Assembly: GCA_963830775.1 (NCBI GenBank)
Contig: CAWHNT010000029.1
Span: 186,001 to 250,000 of the forward strand
Length of the DNA: 64,000 nucleotides
From: CAWHNT01 sp963830775
GTDB taxonomy: Bacteria; Pseudomonadota; Alphaproteobacteria; Geminicoccales; Geminicoccaceae
Reading direction: 5' to 3'
Shown here: positions 44,071 to 51,998 of the stretch, one piece after another
How positions within the stretch are numbered: the first letter of the stretch is position 1
Layout of the letters: every line of letters starts with the position of its first letter
Position numbers and translations under genes: made by a program
The notes under the pieces: generated by a model
Seen by the model: the letters and a program-made list of their open reading frames with translations, nothing else
Told to the model about the DNA's origin: nothing
The model's database searches: none

Positions 44071-45216
44071 TCAGCTATGCGGTGCCGCCACCGGCACCAG
44101 ACCGCCGCCGACGGGCGGCGCAGAAGGCTCGCCGGGCAGCATGGTGGCGGCGATGGTGAGCTTCAGGAAACTGTCCAGGCGGTCGTCGAAGCGGGGCACG
44201 TCGGGTGCGGAGAGCCGGGTCGCCGCGTGAGCATGATAGTCGGCGAGCGGCGGCATTCCGAGGGCGTCGTAGGTCTCTGCCAAGGCCGCATGGGCCTCGG
44301 CGAAGTTCGGCACGGCGTCGACGGCCTTGCGCAACTCCACCATCGCCTCCGCCCATTGGCCGTTTCCTCCGGCGACCCGGGCGCGGATGAACGCAGCCGT
44401 GGCCGGAACCTCCCGGCGCGCTCGTGGCGAGAGCCCGCTGCTGCCGGTCTCGATCTCGTCCAGGATCGCGCGAGACCCGGCTGCGTCGCCGACCCGGGCC
44501 ACCGCGATCGCCAGCCCCAGCTTCGCCGGTGCAAAGCCCGCCTTGCGCAAGAGGGCGGTCCGGAATTCGGCTACTGCCTGGGCGGCCTTGTTCTCCTCCA
44601 GGAGCAGGAGCCCGCGCAGCGTTTCGGTGATGTACAGCATCTCGTCCGCAGCTGCCCGGTCCGCCTGCTCCAGGCTCTGGCGCGCACTCACATGATCGCC
44701 GCGGCGCATGTCGTCCATGACCAGGGCCACCGGGTCGACGACCGCCATGATCGCCCGGGTGGCCTGCCGGAGGACGATGTCGTACCGATCCTTCTCGACT
44801 GCGAACTCCTCGATGAGTCGCACGCCCGTCTGGGGGCGGACCACGCGCAGGACCAGGAAGGTTTTTCCCTCGCGCTCGATGAAGGAGGGCTGGAACTCGG
44901 ACCGGATGGCACCGGGGAGCTTACGGACGGCGATCATCACCTGGTCGAGGTGAAGCGCTTCGGCCATGGCTTCGAGCACACCGGTTCCCGCGATGTCCTT
45001 GGCGCCGACCTGATGGAACTCGGTGTCGATGTCGGTGATCTGCGCAATCCGGGTGACGAGCCCCTCGCTCACCACCTCGCTGGAGAGGCCCAGCTCTTCC
45101 ATCTTGCCCGTCACGGACACGGGCTCGAGATGATTCACCGTGTCCACCCCGAGAGCGAAGCCGCCCAGGAGTAGACTACCGATGATCGCGGGCCCCATGA
45201 GCAGGTCGGCTGCCAT
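44071..45216 (-). CDS. Membrane-anchored tetratricopeptide-repeat protein
   Basis: This 381-residue protein begins with a single hydrophobic segment (MGPAIIGSLLLGGFALGVDT), probably an anchor or uncleaved signal. A mixed region follows (VTRIAQITDIDTEFHQVGAK, KTFLVLRVVRPQTGVRLIEE). From about residue 170 come TPR-like helical pairs: GDHVSARQSLEQADRAA, NKAAQAVAEFRTALLRKAGF, GQWAEAMVELRKAVDAVPNF and AEAHAALAETYDALGMPPLA. TPR proteins scaffold complexes. The N-terminal half matches no domain I know. It sits between a four-helix membrane protein and the soluble hypothetical, with short gaps on both sides. Confidence 0.7.
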   Translation of the reverse strand: MAADLLMGPAIIGSLLLGGFALGVDTVNHLEPVSVTGKMEELGLSSEVVSEGLVTRIAQITDIDTEFHQVGAKDIAGTGVLEAMAEALHLDQVMIAVRKLPGAIRSEFQPSFIEREGKTFLVLRVVRPQTGVRLIEEFAVEKDRYDIVLRQATRAIMAVVDPVALVMDDMRRGDHVSARQSLEQADRAAADEMLYITETLRGLLLLEENKAAQAVAEFRTALLRKAGFAPAKLGLAIAVARVGDAAGSRAILDEIETGSSGLSPRARREVPATAAFIRARVAGGNGQWAEAMVELRKAVDAVPNFAEAHAALAETYDALGMPPLADYHAHAATRLSAPDVPRFDDRLDSFLKLTIAATMLPGEPSAPPVGGGLVPVAAPHS

Positions 45217-45261
45217 CCTAACCTCCGCTAGCGATTCTGATCCCGCAGCATGTCGTCCACG

Positions 45262-45873
45262 CTACGCGGACTGATGTTTGTCGGCCGGTCCTTCGGAGCG
45301 TCTCATCTGCACGAAGGCCAGCAGAACGAAGAAGATCCAGAAGTTCAGCCAGTGCAGCGTCCAGTAGATCAGCACCACGAGATGGTGCAGCATCAGCCAG
45401 ACGGCTCCGGCGAACCAGAAATGGAGGAAAACTCCGCGCCAGGCTCGGGCCGATCGCCAGGCAAGCCAGGACATGCCGGCGATCGCGGCCGTGCTCCCGA
45501 GCAGCAGCGCTGCCGCCACGGGCTCCCGCCCAGGGTCGCCCAGCAGGATCGCCAGGGTGAGCCTCGCCCGCTCCACCAGCACCGGCAGCGCCAACTCGCG
45601 ATTGGCGAGAGTCACCAGATCGGTCGACCAGGCGGGCTCGGTCCAGACATGCTTCAGGTCCAGGGCAGGAGCCAGGCCCGAGCCGCGGATAAGCACCCAC
45701 TCCAGGACAAGACCGGCGATGATCGGCAGGAGCGGGAAAGGCTGCACCTTGTAGAGGCCGCGATCGTCGAGGACGCGCTGGAGCTTGCCCGAGACCAGCA
45801 GTACGCCCAGCACCGGCACACCAAGCTTGACGAGCCCGAGCAGCGTTGTGGCAAGATGGTCGAGCATGCTCAT
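45262..45873 (-). CDS. Polytopic membrane protein of unknown function
   Basis: This 203-residue protein has five or so hydrophobic segments, including LLGLVKLGVPVLGVLLVSGK, FPLLPIIAGLVLEWVLIRGS, LLGSTAAIAGMSWLAWRSAR and a His/Trp-rich pair FLHFWFAGAVWLMLHHLVVL and IYWTLHWLNFWIFFVLLAFV. The cluster of His and Trp near the membrane edge could bind a metal, heme or quinone, but that is speculation. No family recognised. It is 45 bp upstream of the TPR gene on the same strand. Confidence 0.6.
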   Translation of the reverse strand: MSMLDHLATTLLGLVKLGVPVLGVLLVSGKLQRVLDDRGLYKVQPFPLLPIIAGLVLEWVLIRGSGLAPALDLKHVWTEPAWSTDLVTLANRELALPVLVERARLTLAILLGDPGREPVAAALLLGSTAAIAGMSWLAWRSARAWRGVFLHFWFAGAVWLMLHHLVVLIYWTLHWLNFWIFFVLLAFVQMRRSEGPADKHQSA

Positions 45874-45908
45874 TTGACCCCGAAAGCCCGCTCGGGAGGC
45901 CGTTCACC

Positions 45909-46259
45909 ATGCCAGCACGACGTTCACCCGCAGCAGCTTCGCGCCCAGGCCCGCAAACGCTGCTCGTGGCGAGCGCCAGGCAGGTGGGACGGCGGCTCGG
46001 CTGGGCCGCCGACCTCAGGGCGCTCCTGTCCGGACGGGCGGTGCGCGAGGCCGAGCCCGAGACGCTGGCGCTGGAGCGCGCCCTGGCGGAGCTGGAACGG
46101 CGCAAGGCGACGGCTGCCGTCGGCGAGATGAGCGACCTCAGCATTGCGGTGTCGCATGACGGGACCGGCAGGGCGCGTGGCGTGACCGTCACGGTGTCGG
46201 CACTCGGCCGGCCGCAGCGGGTTTCCGGCCGCTCAGGGCGGCACCTTGAGGCACGGTGA
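45909..46259 (+). CDS. Small hypothetical protein on the opposite strand of the cluster
   Basis: ATG 45909 opens 116 residues: a Pro/Ala-rich lead, then VASARQVGRRLGWAADLRAL, an acidic helix EAEPETLALERALAELERRK, and VGEMSDLSIAVSHDGTGR. GC3 is high and the helix is amphipathic, which argues that it is coding. GGGAGG lies 12 bases upstream, a little far. It is the only plus-strand gene inside a minus-strand run and its 3' end overlaps the convergent membrane protein by 27 bp. No family recognised; could be a false positive of a GC-rich genome. Confidence 0.42.
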   Translation: MPARRSPAAASRPGPQTLLVASARQVGRRLGWAADLRALLSGRAVREAEPETLALERALAELERRKATAAVGEMSDLSIAVSHDGTGRARGVTVTVSALGRPQRVSGRSGRHLEAR

Positions 46260-46652
46260 CTGTCCGGAGAACTGGCGCGCGTAGTAGGCGGCCACCTGCC
46301 CGACCGATAGCAGGATCGAGCCCAAGAGGATCACCGTCGCGACCACACCGGCAAAGGTGGCGAGAAGCGCGTCCGCGAGGGTCCAGACCAGGGCTGTGAG
46401 GCCCAGCACCAGGAAGGCCGAGGTCACGCCACCGAGCGCGCGGAAGCCGCACCAAGCCTGCCGACCAAGGACGAGCAGTGCCGCGGTGTAGGTGGCCAGG
46501 ACCACGGTCCGGAACGCCAGCGGGAACTCCGGGCTGCCGATCAGCGCCACGGCGGAGAGCGGGGAGGGATTGTAGAGCGTCACGAGGAGGATGTTGATGC
46601 AGAGGAAGCGCGCGCCTGCGCGCGGCAAAGGCAGCGTCTTGCGGACAGCCAT
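46233..46652 (-). CDS. Small four-helix membrane protein, second DUF6524-like member
   Basis: 139 residues with the same plan as the protein at 42366: RFLCINILLVTLYNPSPLS at the N-terminus, FRTVVLATYTAALLVLGRQA, then CGFRALGGVTSAFLVLGLTA and ATVILLGSILLSVGQVAAYY. The YNPS motif, the Arg before the second segment, and the RALG before the third are at equivalent places in both proteins, and both have 139 residues. It lacks the acidic tail of its relative. I infer divergent paralogs in one cluster. No function known. Confidence 0.6.
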   Translation of the reverse strand: MAVRKTLPLPRAGARFLCINILLVTLYNPSPLSAVALIGSPEFPLAFRTVVLATYTAALLVLGRQAWCGFRALGGVTSAFLVLGLTALVWTLADALLATFAGVVATVILLGSILLSVGQVAAYYARQFSGQSPCLKVPP

Positions 46653-46679
46653 GGACCAGGGGGTCTCCTTCGACCATCC

Positions 46680-47414
46680 TCACCGCAGCGCCCTTGCGAG
46701 CGCCAGGGAGCGCAGCTCGCGCAAGGACACCTCGACCGAAAGCCTGGCGCCGGCCTCCTCCCGCCACCGGGCCACGGTGCCGCCGGGATGGTTCGGCAGG
46801 TTACCCAGCCTGGTGACAGCCTCATCCAGCCTGCCGGTCACGAGGGCGGCACGGGCGCGCTCGATTATGGCTTCCGGGTCGGTCGGCGGCAGCGTGCCGA
46901 TACCCACGCTGAGGGCCGCGTCGCGCATGAACAGGGTGGCACGGTCGGCGAGGCCGGTCCGTGCGGCCTCGGTCGCGGCACGGGCCTCGGCGATCATCGG
47001 CAGGAACCGACCAAGCAGCTCGGCCCGGCCCGGCACGCCAGCCTCGGCCCAGCGCATCAGCCGGTCGAGGGCAGCCAGCATCTCGGCGTCTCCCTCGGCC
47101 ACGCGCATGGCATAGGCGAGCTCGCCCGCGAACGGGCCCGAGCCGCCGGCGGCGTTCTCCAGCAGAAGGACGGAAAGGAGCGTGGCCGTCGAGTGCTGCT
47201 CGGTCGGCGGCTGCTCCGGAGGCGGTGGTGCGGGTGCGGCCGTCACCTCGGCGGCATGCGCCGCCATGATGACGCCGCCCAGGCCCGTCCAGGCGTCGAG
47301 CGTGAGCGAGCCAACGAAGCAGACGTTGAGTGCCACGCTGCCGCCAAGCAGTCCGCGCACGAGAAGCCGGCTCGGGAGGCGAGGAACGCGCCGCCAGGTC
47401 ACTAGGTTCGTCAT
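46680..47414 (-). CDS. Mitofilin (Mic60)-like C-terminal domain protein with a short membrane anchor
   Basis: Start ATG 47414 follows GCGGAGAACC and overlaps the mlaA stop. The 244 residues have one N-terminal hydrophobic segment (LLVRGLLGGSVALNVCFVGS), a Pro-rich linker (APAPPPPEQPPTEQ) and then a helical domain. That domain resembles the C-terminus of alphaproteobacterial mitofilin/Mic60: GPFAGELAYAMRVAEGDAEM, LMRWAEAGVPGRAELLGRF, TDPEAIIERARAALVTGRLD and EAVTRLGNLPNHPGGTVARW. Classical bacterial Mic60 has a long coiled coil between anchor and this domain and sits by hemC/hemD; both are missing here. Mic60 shapes inner membranes and contacts outer-membrane proteins. Confidence 0.55.
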   Translation of the reverse strand: MTNLVTWRRVPRLPSRLLVRGLLGGSVALNVCFVGSLTLDAWTGLGGVIMAAHAAEVTAAPAPPPPEQPPTEQHSTATLLSVLLLENAAGGSGPFAGELAYAMRVAEGDAEMLAALDRLMRWAEAGVPGRAELLGRFLPMIAEARAATEAARTGLADRATLFMRDAALSVGIGTLPPTDPEAIIERARAALVTGRLDEAVTRLGNLPNHPGGTVARWREEAGARLSVEVSLRELRSLALARALR

Positions 47415-48109
47415 GGTTCTCCGCACCGGGTGTCGAGCTGCGCGAAGGCAGAGCGGGTGACGAGATAGGGGTCGACGCTGGCATCCAGCAGCCCGCGGTT
47501 CTCGCGCAGCCGCCCGTACCTGTTGAGGTTGATGCCCGCGAAATAGGCGGGATAGACGTCGCCCATGACCGAGTAGCCGGCATAGGCGTCGCCCACCCGG
47601 CCGGCGAGGCTGCGGGCGTTGTTGGGGCCGAGCACGGGTGCTACGACGTAGGGGCCGGCTGGCACGTCGTAGGTGCAGAGCACGTCGCCGATGCTGAAGG
47701 CACCCTGGTGCTCGAAGCCGACCTCGCTTGCCACATCGAGCGTGCCCAACGCCCCGAAGGTCGCATTGACCGCGAAGCGCTTGGCATAGCTGCCGGCCAG
47801 CTCGAGCCGCCCCGCGGCCGCGGCATTGACCGCGCTGAACGGGAGCCTCGCGGTGTCGAACACGTTACGAATTACTTTGCGCGCCGATTCCGGCACGCCG
47901 TCGATGTAGGCCCGGTAGGCCGGGTCCAAGACCTTGTCGTAGAGCTTCAGGTTCAGCTCGAAGATCGCACGGTTGACGGGCTCCAACGGGTCGGCGGGCT
48001 CGACGGCCTCGGCGGCCCAGCGGTCGTCACCGGCAGTGGCGGCGGCAGGCTGGGGCGGCAGCAGAGCAGTCAACAACGCGGCGACCAGGAACGCGAGCCA
48101 GGATCTCAT
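47411..48109 (-). CDS. mlaA: MlaA/VacJ-family protein
   Basis: This 232-residue exported protein has a signal peptide (WLAFLVAALLTALLPPQPAA) and the MlaA core: DPLEPVNRAIFELNLKLYD, YIDGVPESARKVIRNVFD, RFAVNATFGALGTLDVASE, IGDVLCTYDVPAGPYVVAPV and YLVTRSAFAQLDTRC. MlaA sits in the outer membrane and removes misplaced phospholipid from the outer leaflet, passing it to the Mla pathway. No Cys is present near the signal cleavage point, so it is not a classical lipoprotein. The MlaFEDBC genes are absent; MlaA is instead coupled by overlap to a small hypothetical and the mitofilin-like gene. Confidence 0.88.
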   Translation of the reverse strand: MRSWLAFLVAALLTALLPPQPAAATAGDDRWAAEAVEPADPLEPVNRAIFELNLKLYDKVLDPAYRAYIDGVPESARKVIRNVFDTARLPFSAVNAAAAGRLELAGSYAKRFAVNATFGALGTLDVASEVGFEHQGAFSIGDVLCTYDVPAGPYVVAPVLGPNNARSLAGRVGDAYAGYSVMGDVYPAYFAGINLNRYGRLRENRGLLDASVDPYLVTRSAFAQLDTRCGEP

Positions 48110-48441
48110 GGTGTGCCATGCCTCTCTCGGGCGAGCCGCTCGGCCACCAGTCGTTCCGCTCGGCGCCGGAAGGCGGTACGGGCGGTCTCGGGATCGGCGG
48201 CCGGGGACACGCTGCTCGTTATGGACCGGGTAAGCATCGTGGCCTGCGGACCGACCGGTAGGGCCGCGGCCGGCGGCAGGAGCACGAGCCGCGGCGGCAT
48301 CTCGCCGGGTGCTGGCCGTGGCAGGCGCGGCAGCGTGCCTGCAGCCAACTCGTGCGGGTCCATCCCGCCGAGCGAGGAGGCGGCGACCGCAAGGCCCACC
48401 GCGAGCAGCAGCGAGTTCTGGAAGGACGGCCGCATCCCCAA
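48106..48441 (-). CDS. Small hypothetical exported or anchored protein
   Basis: 111 residues (109 if it starts at the second Met, 48435). A hydrophobic stretch (FQNSLLLAVGLAVAASSLGG) near the N-terminus may be a signal or anchor. A Pro-rich middle (LPRLPRPAPGEMPPRLVLLP) and an Arg-rich helical end (TARTAFRRRAERLVAERLAR) follow. The stop overlaps the mlaA start (ATGA), which supports that it is translated. No family recognised; a role with MlaA is suggested only by coupling. Confidence 0.52.
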   Translation of the reverse strand: MGMRPSFQNSLLLAVGLAVAASSLGGMDPHELAAGTLPRLPRPAPGEMPPRLVLLPPAAALPVGPQATMLTRSITSSVSPAADPETARTAFRRRAERLVAERLARERHGTP

Positions 48442-48559
48442 CTCCCGCCCCGGCGCTCCCGGGGCGTAGGCGATTAGCCCGGTGCCCGCTCTGGGCAGGC
48501 AGCCGGGCTGCTTTTCGCTGCGAAGAAGCCAGCCAGCCCGGAGGGGCCGGCAGGGGGAC

Positions 48560-49009
48560 CTAGTCGATCAGGTCGTCGGCGGCGAGCGCACCGCCATAGG
48601 CGCCGGAGAATGCACCCATGGTCTCGATTGCCGAGGCGGCACCTGCGGACACTGCCGGGGTGAAGCCCACCGTGGTTACGGCTCCGGCCACGACCGGGGC
48701 CACCACGGCACCGGCAACGATGCCGCCGACGAGGTAGCCGGCGCCGGCACCGCTGCCGACGGTGATGATGCGCCCGAGCCCGCTGCTCTCGCGGGCCTTC
48801 ATCCGCTCGAGATCAGCGTACATGACTGCGAGCATGCGCTGAACGTCGTCGATTTGGGTCGTCGAGCTGGTAATCTCGCCGCTCGTCGCCGGCACGCTCA
48901 CCGCGGCAGCTGTCGGGACGGCCGGTGGAACCGTGCTTAGATCCTGTGCTTGTACCTGCGACGCGACCAGCGCACCGCCCGCCACGAGCAGACCTGTCAA
49001 GACTCGCAT
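48560..49009 (-). CDS. Secreted Gly/Ala-rich protein with glycine-zipper-like segment
   Basis: ATG 49009 has a textbook AGGAGGTGAGC upstream, so the longer frame from 49042 is rejected. 149 residues: signal peptide VLTGLLVAGGALVASQVQAQ, then a Ser/Thr/Val-rich region and a helix (IDDVQRMLAVMYADLERMKA). A long small-residue hydrophobic stretch follows (VGSGAGAGYLVGGIVAGAVV, AGAVTTVGFTPAVSAG), like glycine-zipper proteins that insert into membranes. It is probably the first gene of the minus-strand cluster. Function unknown. Confidence 0.65.
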   Translation of the reverse strand: MRVLTGLLVAGGALVASQVQAQDLSTVPPAVPTAAAVSVPATSGEITSSTTQIDDVQRMLAVMYADLERMKARESSGLGRIITVGSGAGAGYLVGGIVAGAVVAPVVAGAVTTVGFTPAVSAGAASAIETMGAFSGAYGGALAADDLID

Positions 49010-49286
49010 GCTCACCTCCTGCGAGAAAACTTCGAACAGCAATCAACCTATCAGTGAGGACTTCGGTGCGTCAACAACGACACGCATCAGCAGCAAAATG
49101 AATCGTTTCGGGCGTATCCGGGGACGCGGTGGGGCGGGAACAAACGTCCGAGGAGATGCGTGTGTCGCGAGTGCTGCTGAGCCGCGGCTGCCAAACCTGT
49201 AGGTTCAGCCGTTCTATACCCGCTCGCGCAGAAGGTGCATCGGGTGTAGAGAGGCGTCGACGGGTCGTTACAAGCAGGTCGGCACC

Positions 49287-51917
49287 ATGCTGGGGATCAG
49301 CCGCGGCGAGCTCGTTCGTGCCCCTTTCGGCCGCTCCTTTCTGCTGCCGATAGCAGGGCTGGTCGCCGCCGCCCTGGGCATTGCCATCCTGTTCATCTGG
49401 TACAGTGCCAGGGTGCAGGACCGGGCGAGCTTCGAGGCGTCGCGGCAGGCCATGGCGGAGTTCCTGGAGATCCGCGTCCGCCACGTGAACAGGACCGCCA
49501 AGGACTATGCCTGGTGGAACGACGCAGTCCGTTTTCTTCAGCTGACGCCCAATGCCGACTGGGCCGACCGGAACCTGGGCGGCTACCTGCACGAGACGTT
49601 CGGTTTCGAGCTCAGCCTCGTCCTCGATGCGGCCGGCCGGACAACCTACGCGTCGCTGGACGGCCAGCGTGCCAGCGCCGACGCCGCCCAGCTGATCAAC
49701 CATGGCCTGCCCAATCTGCTCGAACAGGCGCGGACGGCACCGATCGAGGACCCTGAATGCGCCAGCGGCATGATCGAGCTCGAGGCCCAGGTCGCCCTCG
49801 CAGCGGTCTGCGCCATCACGCCCGAGGCTGACGGGAGCCTCGCGGTGGCGAGCGATAGCCGCAGCCTGCTCGTGGTCGGCAAGCGGCTCGACCCATCCTA
49901 CCTCAGCGATCTTGTGGCGATCGTCCGGGTAAGCGACCTGCGCATGATGCCGGCCGGGCCGCCAGCGCCGGGGCGGGCCTCGCTGCCGATCCTCGCCGCC
50001 GACGGCACGCAGCTGGCGCAGCTGGTGTGGACCCCGGATCGGCCGGGCACGGCCACCTTCCTGCGGGTTGCGCCGGTGCTCTGCCTCGCCCTGCTGATCG
50101 TCATCGTGGCCGCAGCCCGGGTGCTGTGGTTCGCACGCGGCGTGCACCGCGCCCTGCAGGCGAGCGAGGCCCGCTTTCGCGACGTGGCCGACGCCACCTC
50201 GGACTGGATCTGGGAAGCGGATGCCGAGTTCCGGATCACCTTCCTCTCCCCGCGCTTCGCCGAGACCATGGGCACCTCGGCCGACGAGGTGCTGGGCCGC
50301 AAGCTCACCGACTTCCTCCAGCCTATCTCCGAGCACCAGAACTGGCCGCTGCAGGAGGCGGGTGCTGCGCAGCCCTTCCGCAATCTGCTCTGCGTTCATG
50401 TCGATGCGGCGGGCCATGCTCGCAAGCTGAAGCTGGCAGGGGTGCCGATCGTGGACGGCAACAGCCGCCATGTCGGTTATCGCGGCACGGCCAGCGACAT
50501 CACGAGCGAGCTGGAGGCGCAGTCACGGGCCCAGTTCCTGGCCCTGCACGACCCCCTGACCGAGCTGCCGAACCGCACGCTCCTGAACCAGCGGCTGCAG
50601 CAGGCGGTCGAACAGATCGCGGCGACCGGCGAGCGCGCGGCCGTGCTCTGCATCGACCTCGACCGATTCAAGGAGGTGAACGACAGCCTGGGCCATGGCG
50701 CCGGCGACCGGCTCCTGCGTGCAGTGAGCGAGCGGCTTCAGGCCAACGTGCGCCGAACCGACACCGTGGCCCGCGTCGGCGGCGACGAGTTCGTGATCGT
50801 GCATCTGGGGCTCAGCTGGTCCGAGGACGCCGAGCGCCTGTGCCGCCGTCTGCTGCGCGATCTTGAGCGCCCGTTCGAGGTCGGCGACCAGGAGCTGCTG
50901 ATCACGGTCAGCATCGGTGTCGCCTTCCTGCCGCAGGATGGGGTCGAGCCCGAGGCGATCCTGCGCAATGCCGATATCGCCCTCCTCCGGGCCAAGGACA
51001 TCGGCCGTAACACCTTCAGCTTCTACGAGCAGGGCATGGATGCCCACATCCAGCAGCGCAAGGTGCTGGAGCGGGAGCTCAGGGCCTCGCTCAAGGCGCA
51101 GGACTTCAAGCTTCTCTACCAGCCGCGCATGAGCCTGCGCCGCAACTGTCTGGCCGGAGTCGAGGCGCTGGTGCGCTGGCAGCATCCCCAGCGCGGCACC
51201 TTGCTGCCGGGCGAGTTCATTCCGGTGGCCGAGGATACGGGCCTGATCCTTCCCATGGGCGAGTGGGTGCTGACCACGGCCTGTGCCCGCGCCACGACCT
51301 GGCCCGACATCGCGGTTGCGGTGAACATTTCCCCGATCCAGTTCAAGAGTCGCTACTTCGTCCAGTCCGTGCGCCGGGCGCTCGAGCGCAGCGGCCTTGC
51401 ACCCCACCGGCTCGAGCTCGAGGTCACCGAGGGCGTGCTGGTCGAGAACACCGAGCAGTCCCTGGCGACCTTGCGCGACCTGCGGGCGCTGGGTGTCCGC
51501 CTGTCGATGGACGATTTCGGCACCGGCTATGCCAGCCTCAGCTACCTGCTCCGGTTCGAGTTCGACAAGATCAAGATCGATCGGTCCTTCGTATGGGGCC
51601 TGGGTGACCGGATGCATGCCGACGCCATTATCCGTTCCGTCCTCGACCTGGGGCATAGCCTGGGCATGGAGGTTTGCGCGGAGGGCGTCGAGACGCCGAA
51701 GCAGCTGGAGTTCTTGCGCCAGGAGGGCTGCGATGAGGTTCAGGGCTTCCTGCTGAGCCGGCCGATCCCGGCCGAGGAGTTCGAGCGGACGATCCTGCCG
51801 ACCGGCGTGCTCCCTGTGCCGACGGCACGTGTCCCCGCTCAGCGCGAGATGGCAGGCGGGTCGGAACGTCTCGGCACGGTGGTGGCCCACGACCTGGGCA
51901 CATATAGCAGGGGTTGA
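49287..51917 (+). CDS. Membrane cyclic-di-GMP enzyme: CHASE4-PAS-GGDEF-EAL
   Basis: An 876-residue inner-membrane signalling protein. The first membrane segment is LLPIAGLVAAALGIAILFIW (about 19-38). A periplasmic CHASE4-like sensor with DYAWWNDAVRFLQ follows, then a second segment (FLRVAPVLCLALLIVIVAAA, about 258-277) and a PAS domain (FRDVADATSDWIWEADAEFR). The GGDEF motif is intact at 498-502 with an RxxD product-inhibition site (RRTD, 489-492), so diguanylate cyclase activity is likely. The EAL motif is intact at 626-628, with EVTEGVL, DDFGTGYASLSYL and KIDRSFV catalytic segments, so phosphodiesterase activity is also likely. The dominant activity cannot be predicted. It is transcribed alone, divergent from the membrane cluster. 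Confidence 0.93.
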   Translation: MLGISRGELVRAPFGRSFLLPIAGLVAAALGIAILFIWYSARVQDRASFEASRQAMAEFLEIRVRHVNRTAKDYAWWNDAVRFLQLTPNADWADRNLGGYLHETFGFELSLVLDAAGRTTYASLDGQRASADAAQLINHGLPNLLEQARTAPIEDPECASGMIELEAQVALAAVCAITPEADGSLAVASDSRSLLVVGKRLDPSYLSDLVAIVRVSDLRMMPAGPPAPGRASLPILAADGTQLAQLVWTPDRPGTATFLRVAPVLCLALLIVIVAAARVLWFARGVHRALQASEARFRDVADATSDWIWEADAEFRITFLSPRFAETMGTSADEVLGRKLTDFLQPISEHQNWPLQEAGAAQPFRNLLCVHVDAAGHARKLKLAGVPIVDGNSRHVGYRGTASDITSELEAQSRAQFLALHDPLTELPNRTLLNQRLQQAVEQIAATGERAAVLCIDLDRFKEVNDSLGHGAGDRLLRAVSERLQANVRRTDTVARVGGDEFVIVHLGLSWSEDAERLCRRLLRDLERPFEVGDQELLITVSIGVAFLPQDGVEPEAILRNADIALLRAKDIGRNTFSFYEQGMDAHIQQRKVLERELRASLKAQDFKLLYQPRMSLRRNCLAGVEALVRWQHPQRGTLLPGEFIPVAEDTGLILPMGEWVLTTACARATTWPDIAVAVNISPIQFKSRYFVQSVRRALERSGLAPHRLELEVTEGVLVENTEQSLATLRDLRALGVRLSMDDFGTGYASLSYLLRFEFDKIKIDRSFVWGLGDRMHADAIIRSVLDLGHSLGMEVCAEGVETPKQLEFLRQEGCDEVQGFLLSRPIPAEEFERTILPTGVLPVPTARVPAQREMAGGSERLGTVVAHDLGTYSRG

Positions 51918-51998
51918 TTTTGCTGGCGCTGGCCTATACCGAAGCGTTATCAGGGCGCACGGCGCACCCCGGTATGGGCAGGCCGCCGGAGATGGGGC

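Noticed and set aside
45218..46192. 325-codon minus-strand frame covering 45218-46192
   Set aside because: The reading is Ser/Arg/Pro-rich and conflicts with the membrane protein at 45262-45873, whose hydrophobic pattern is clearly real.
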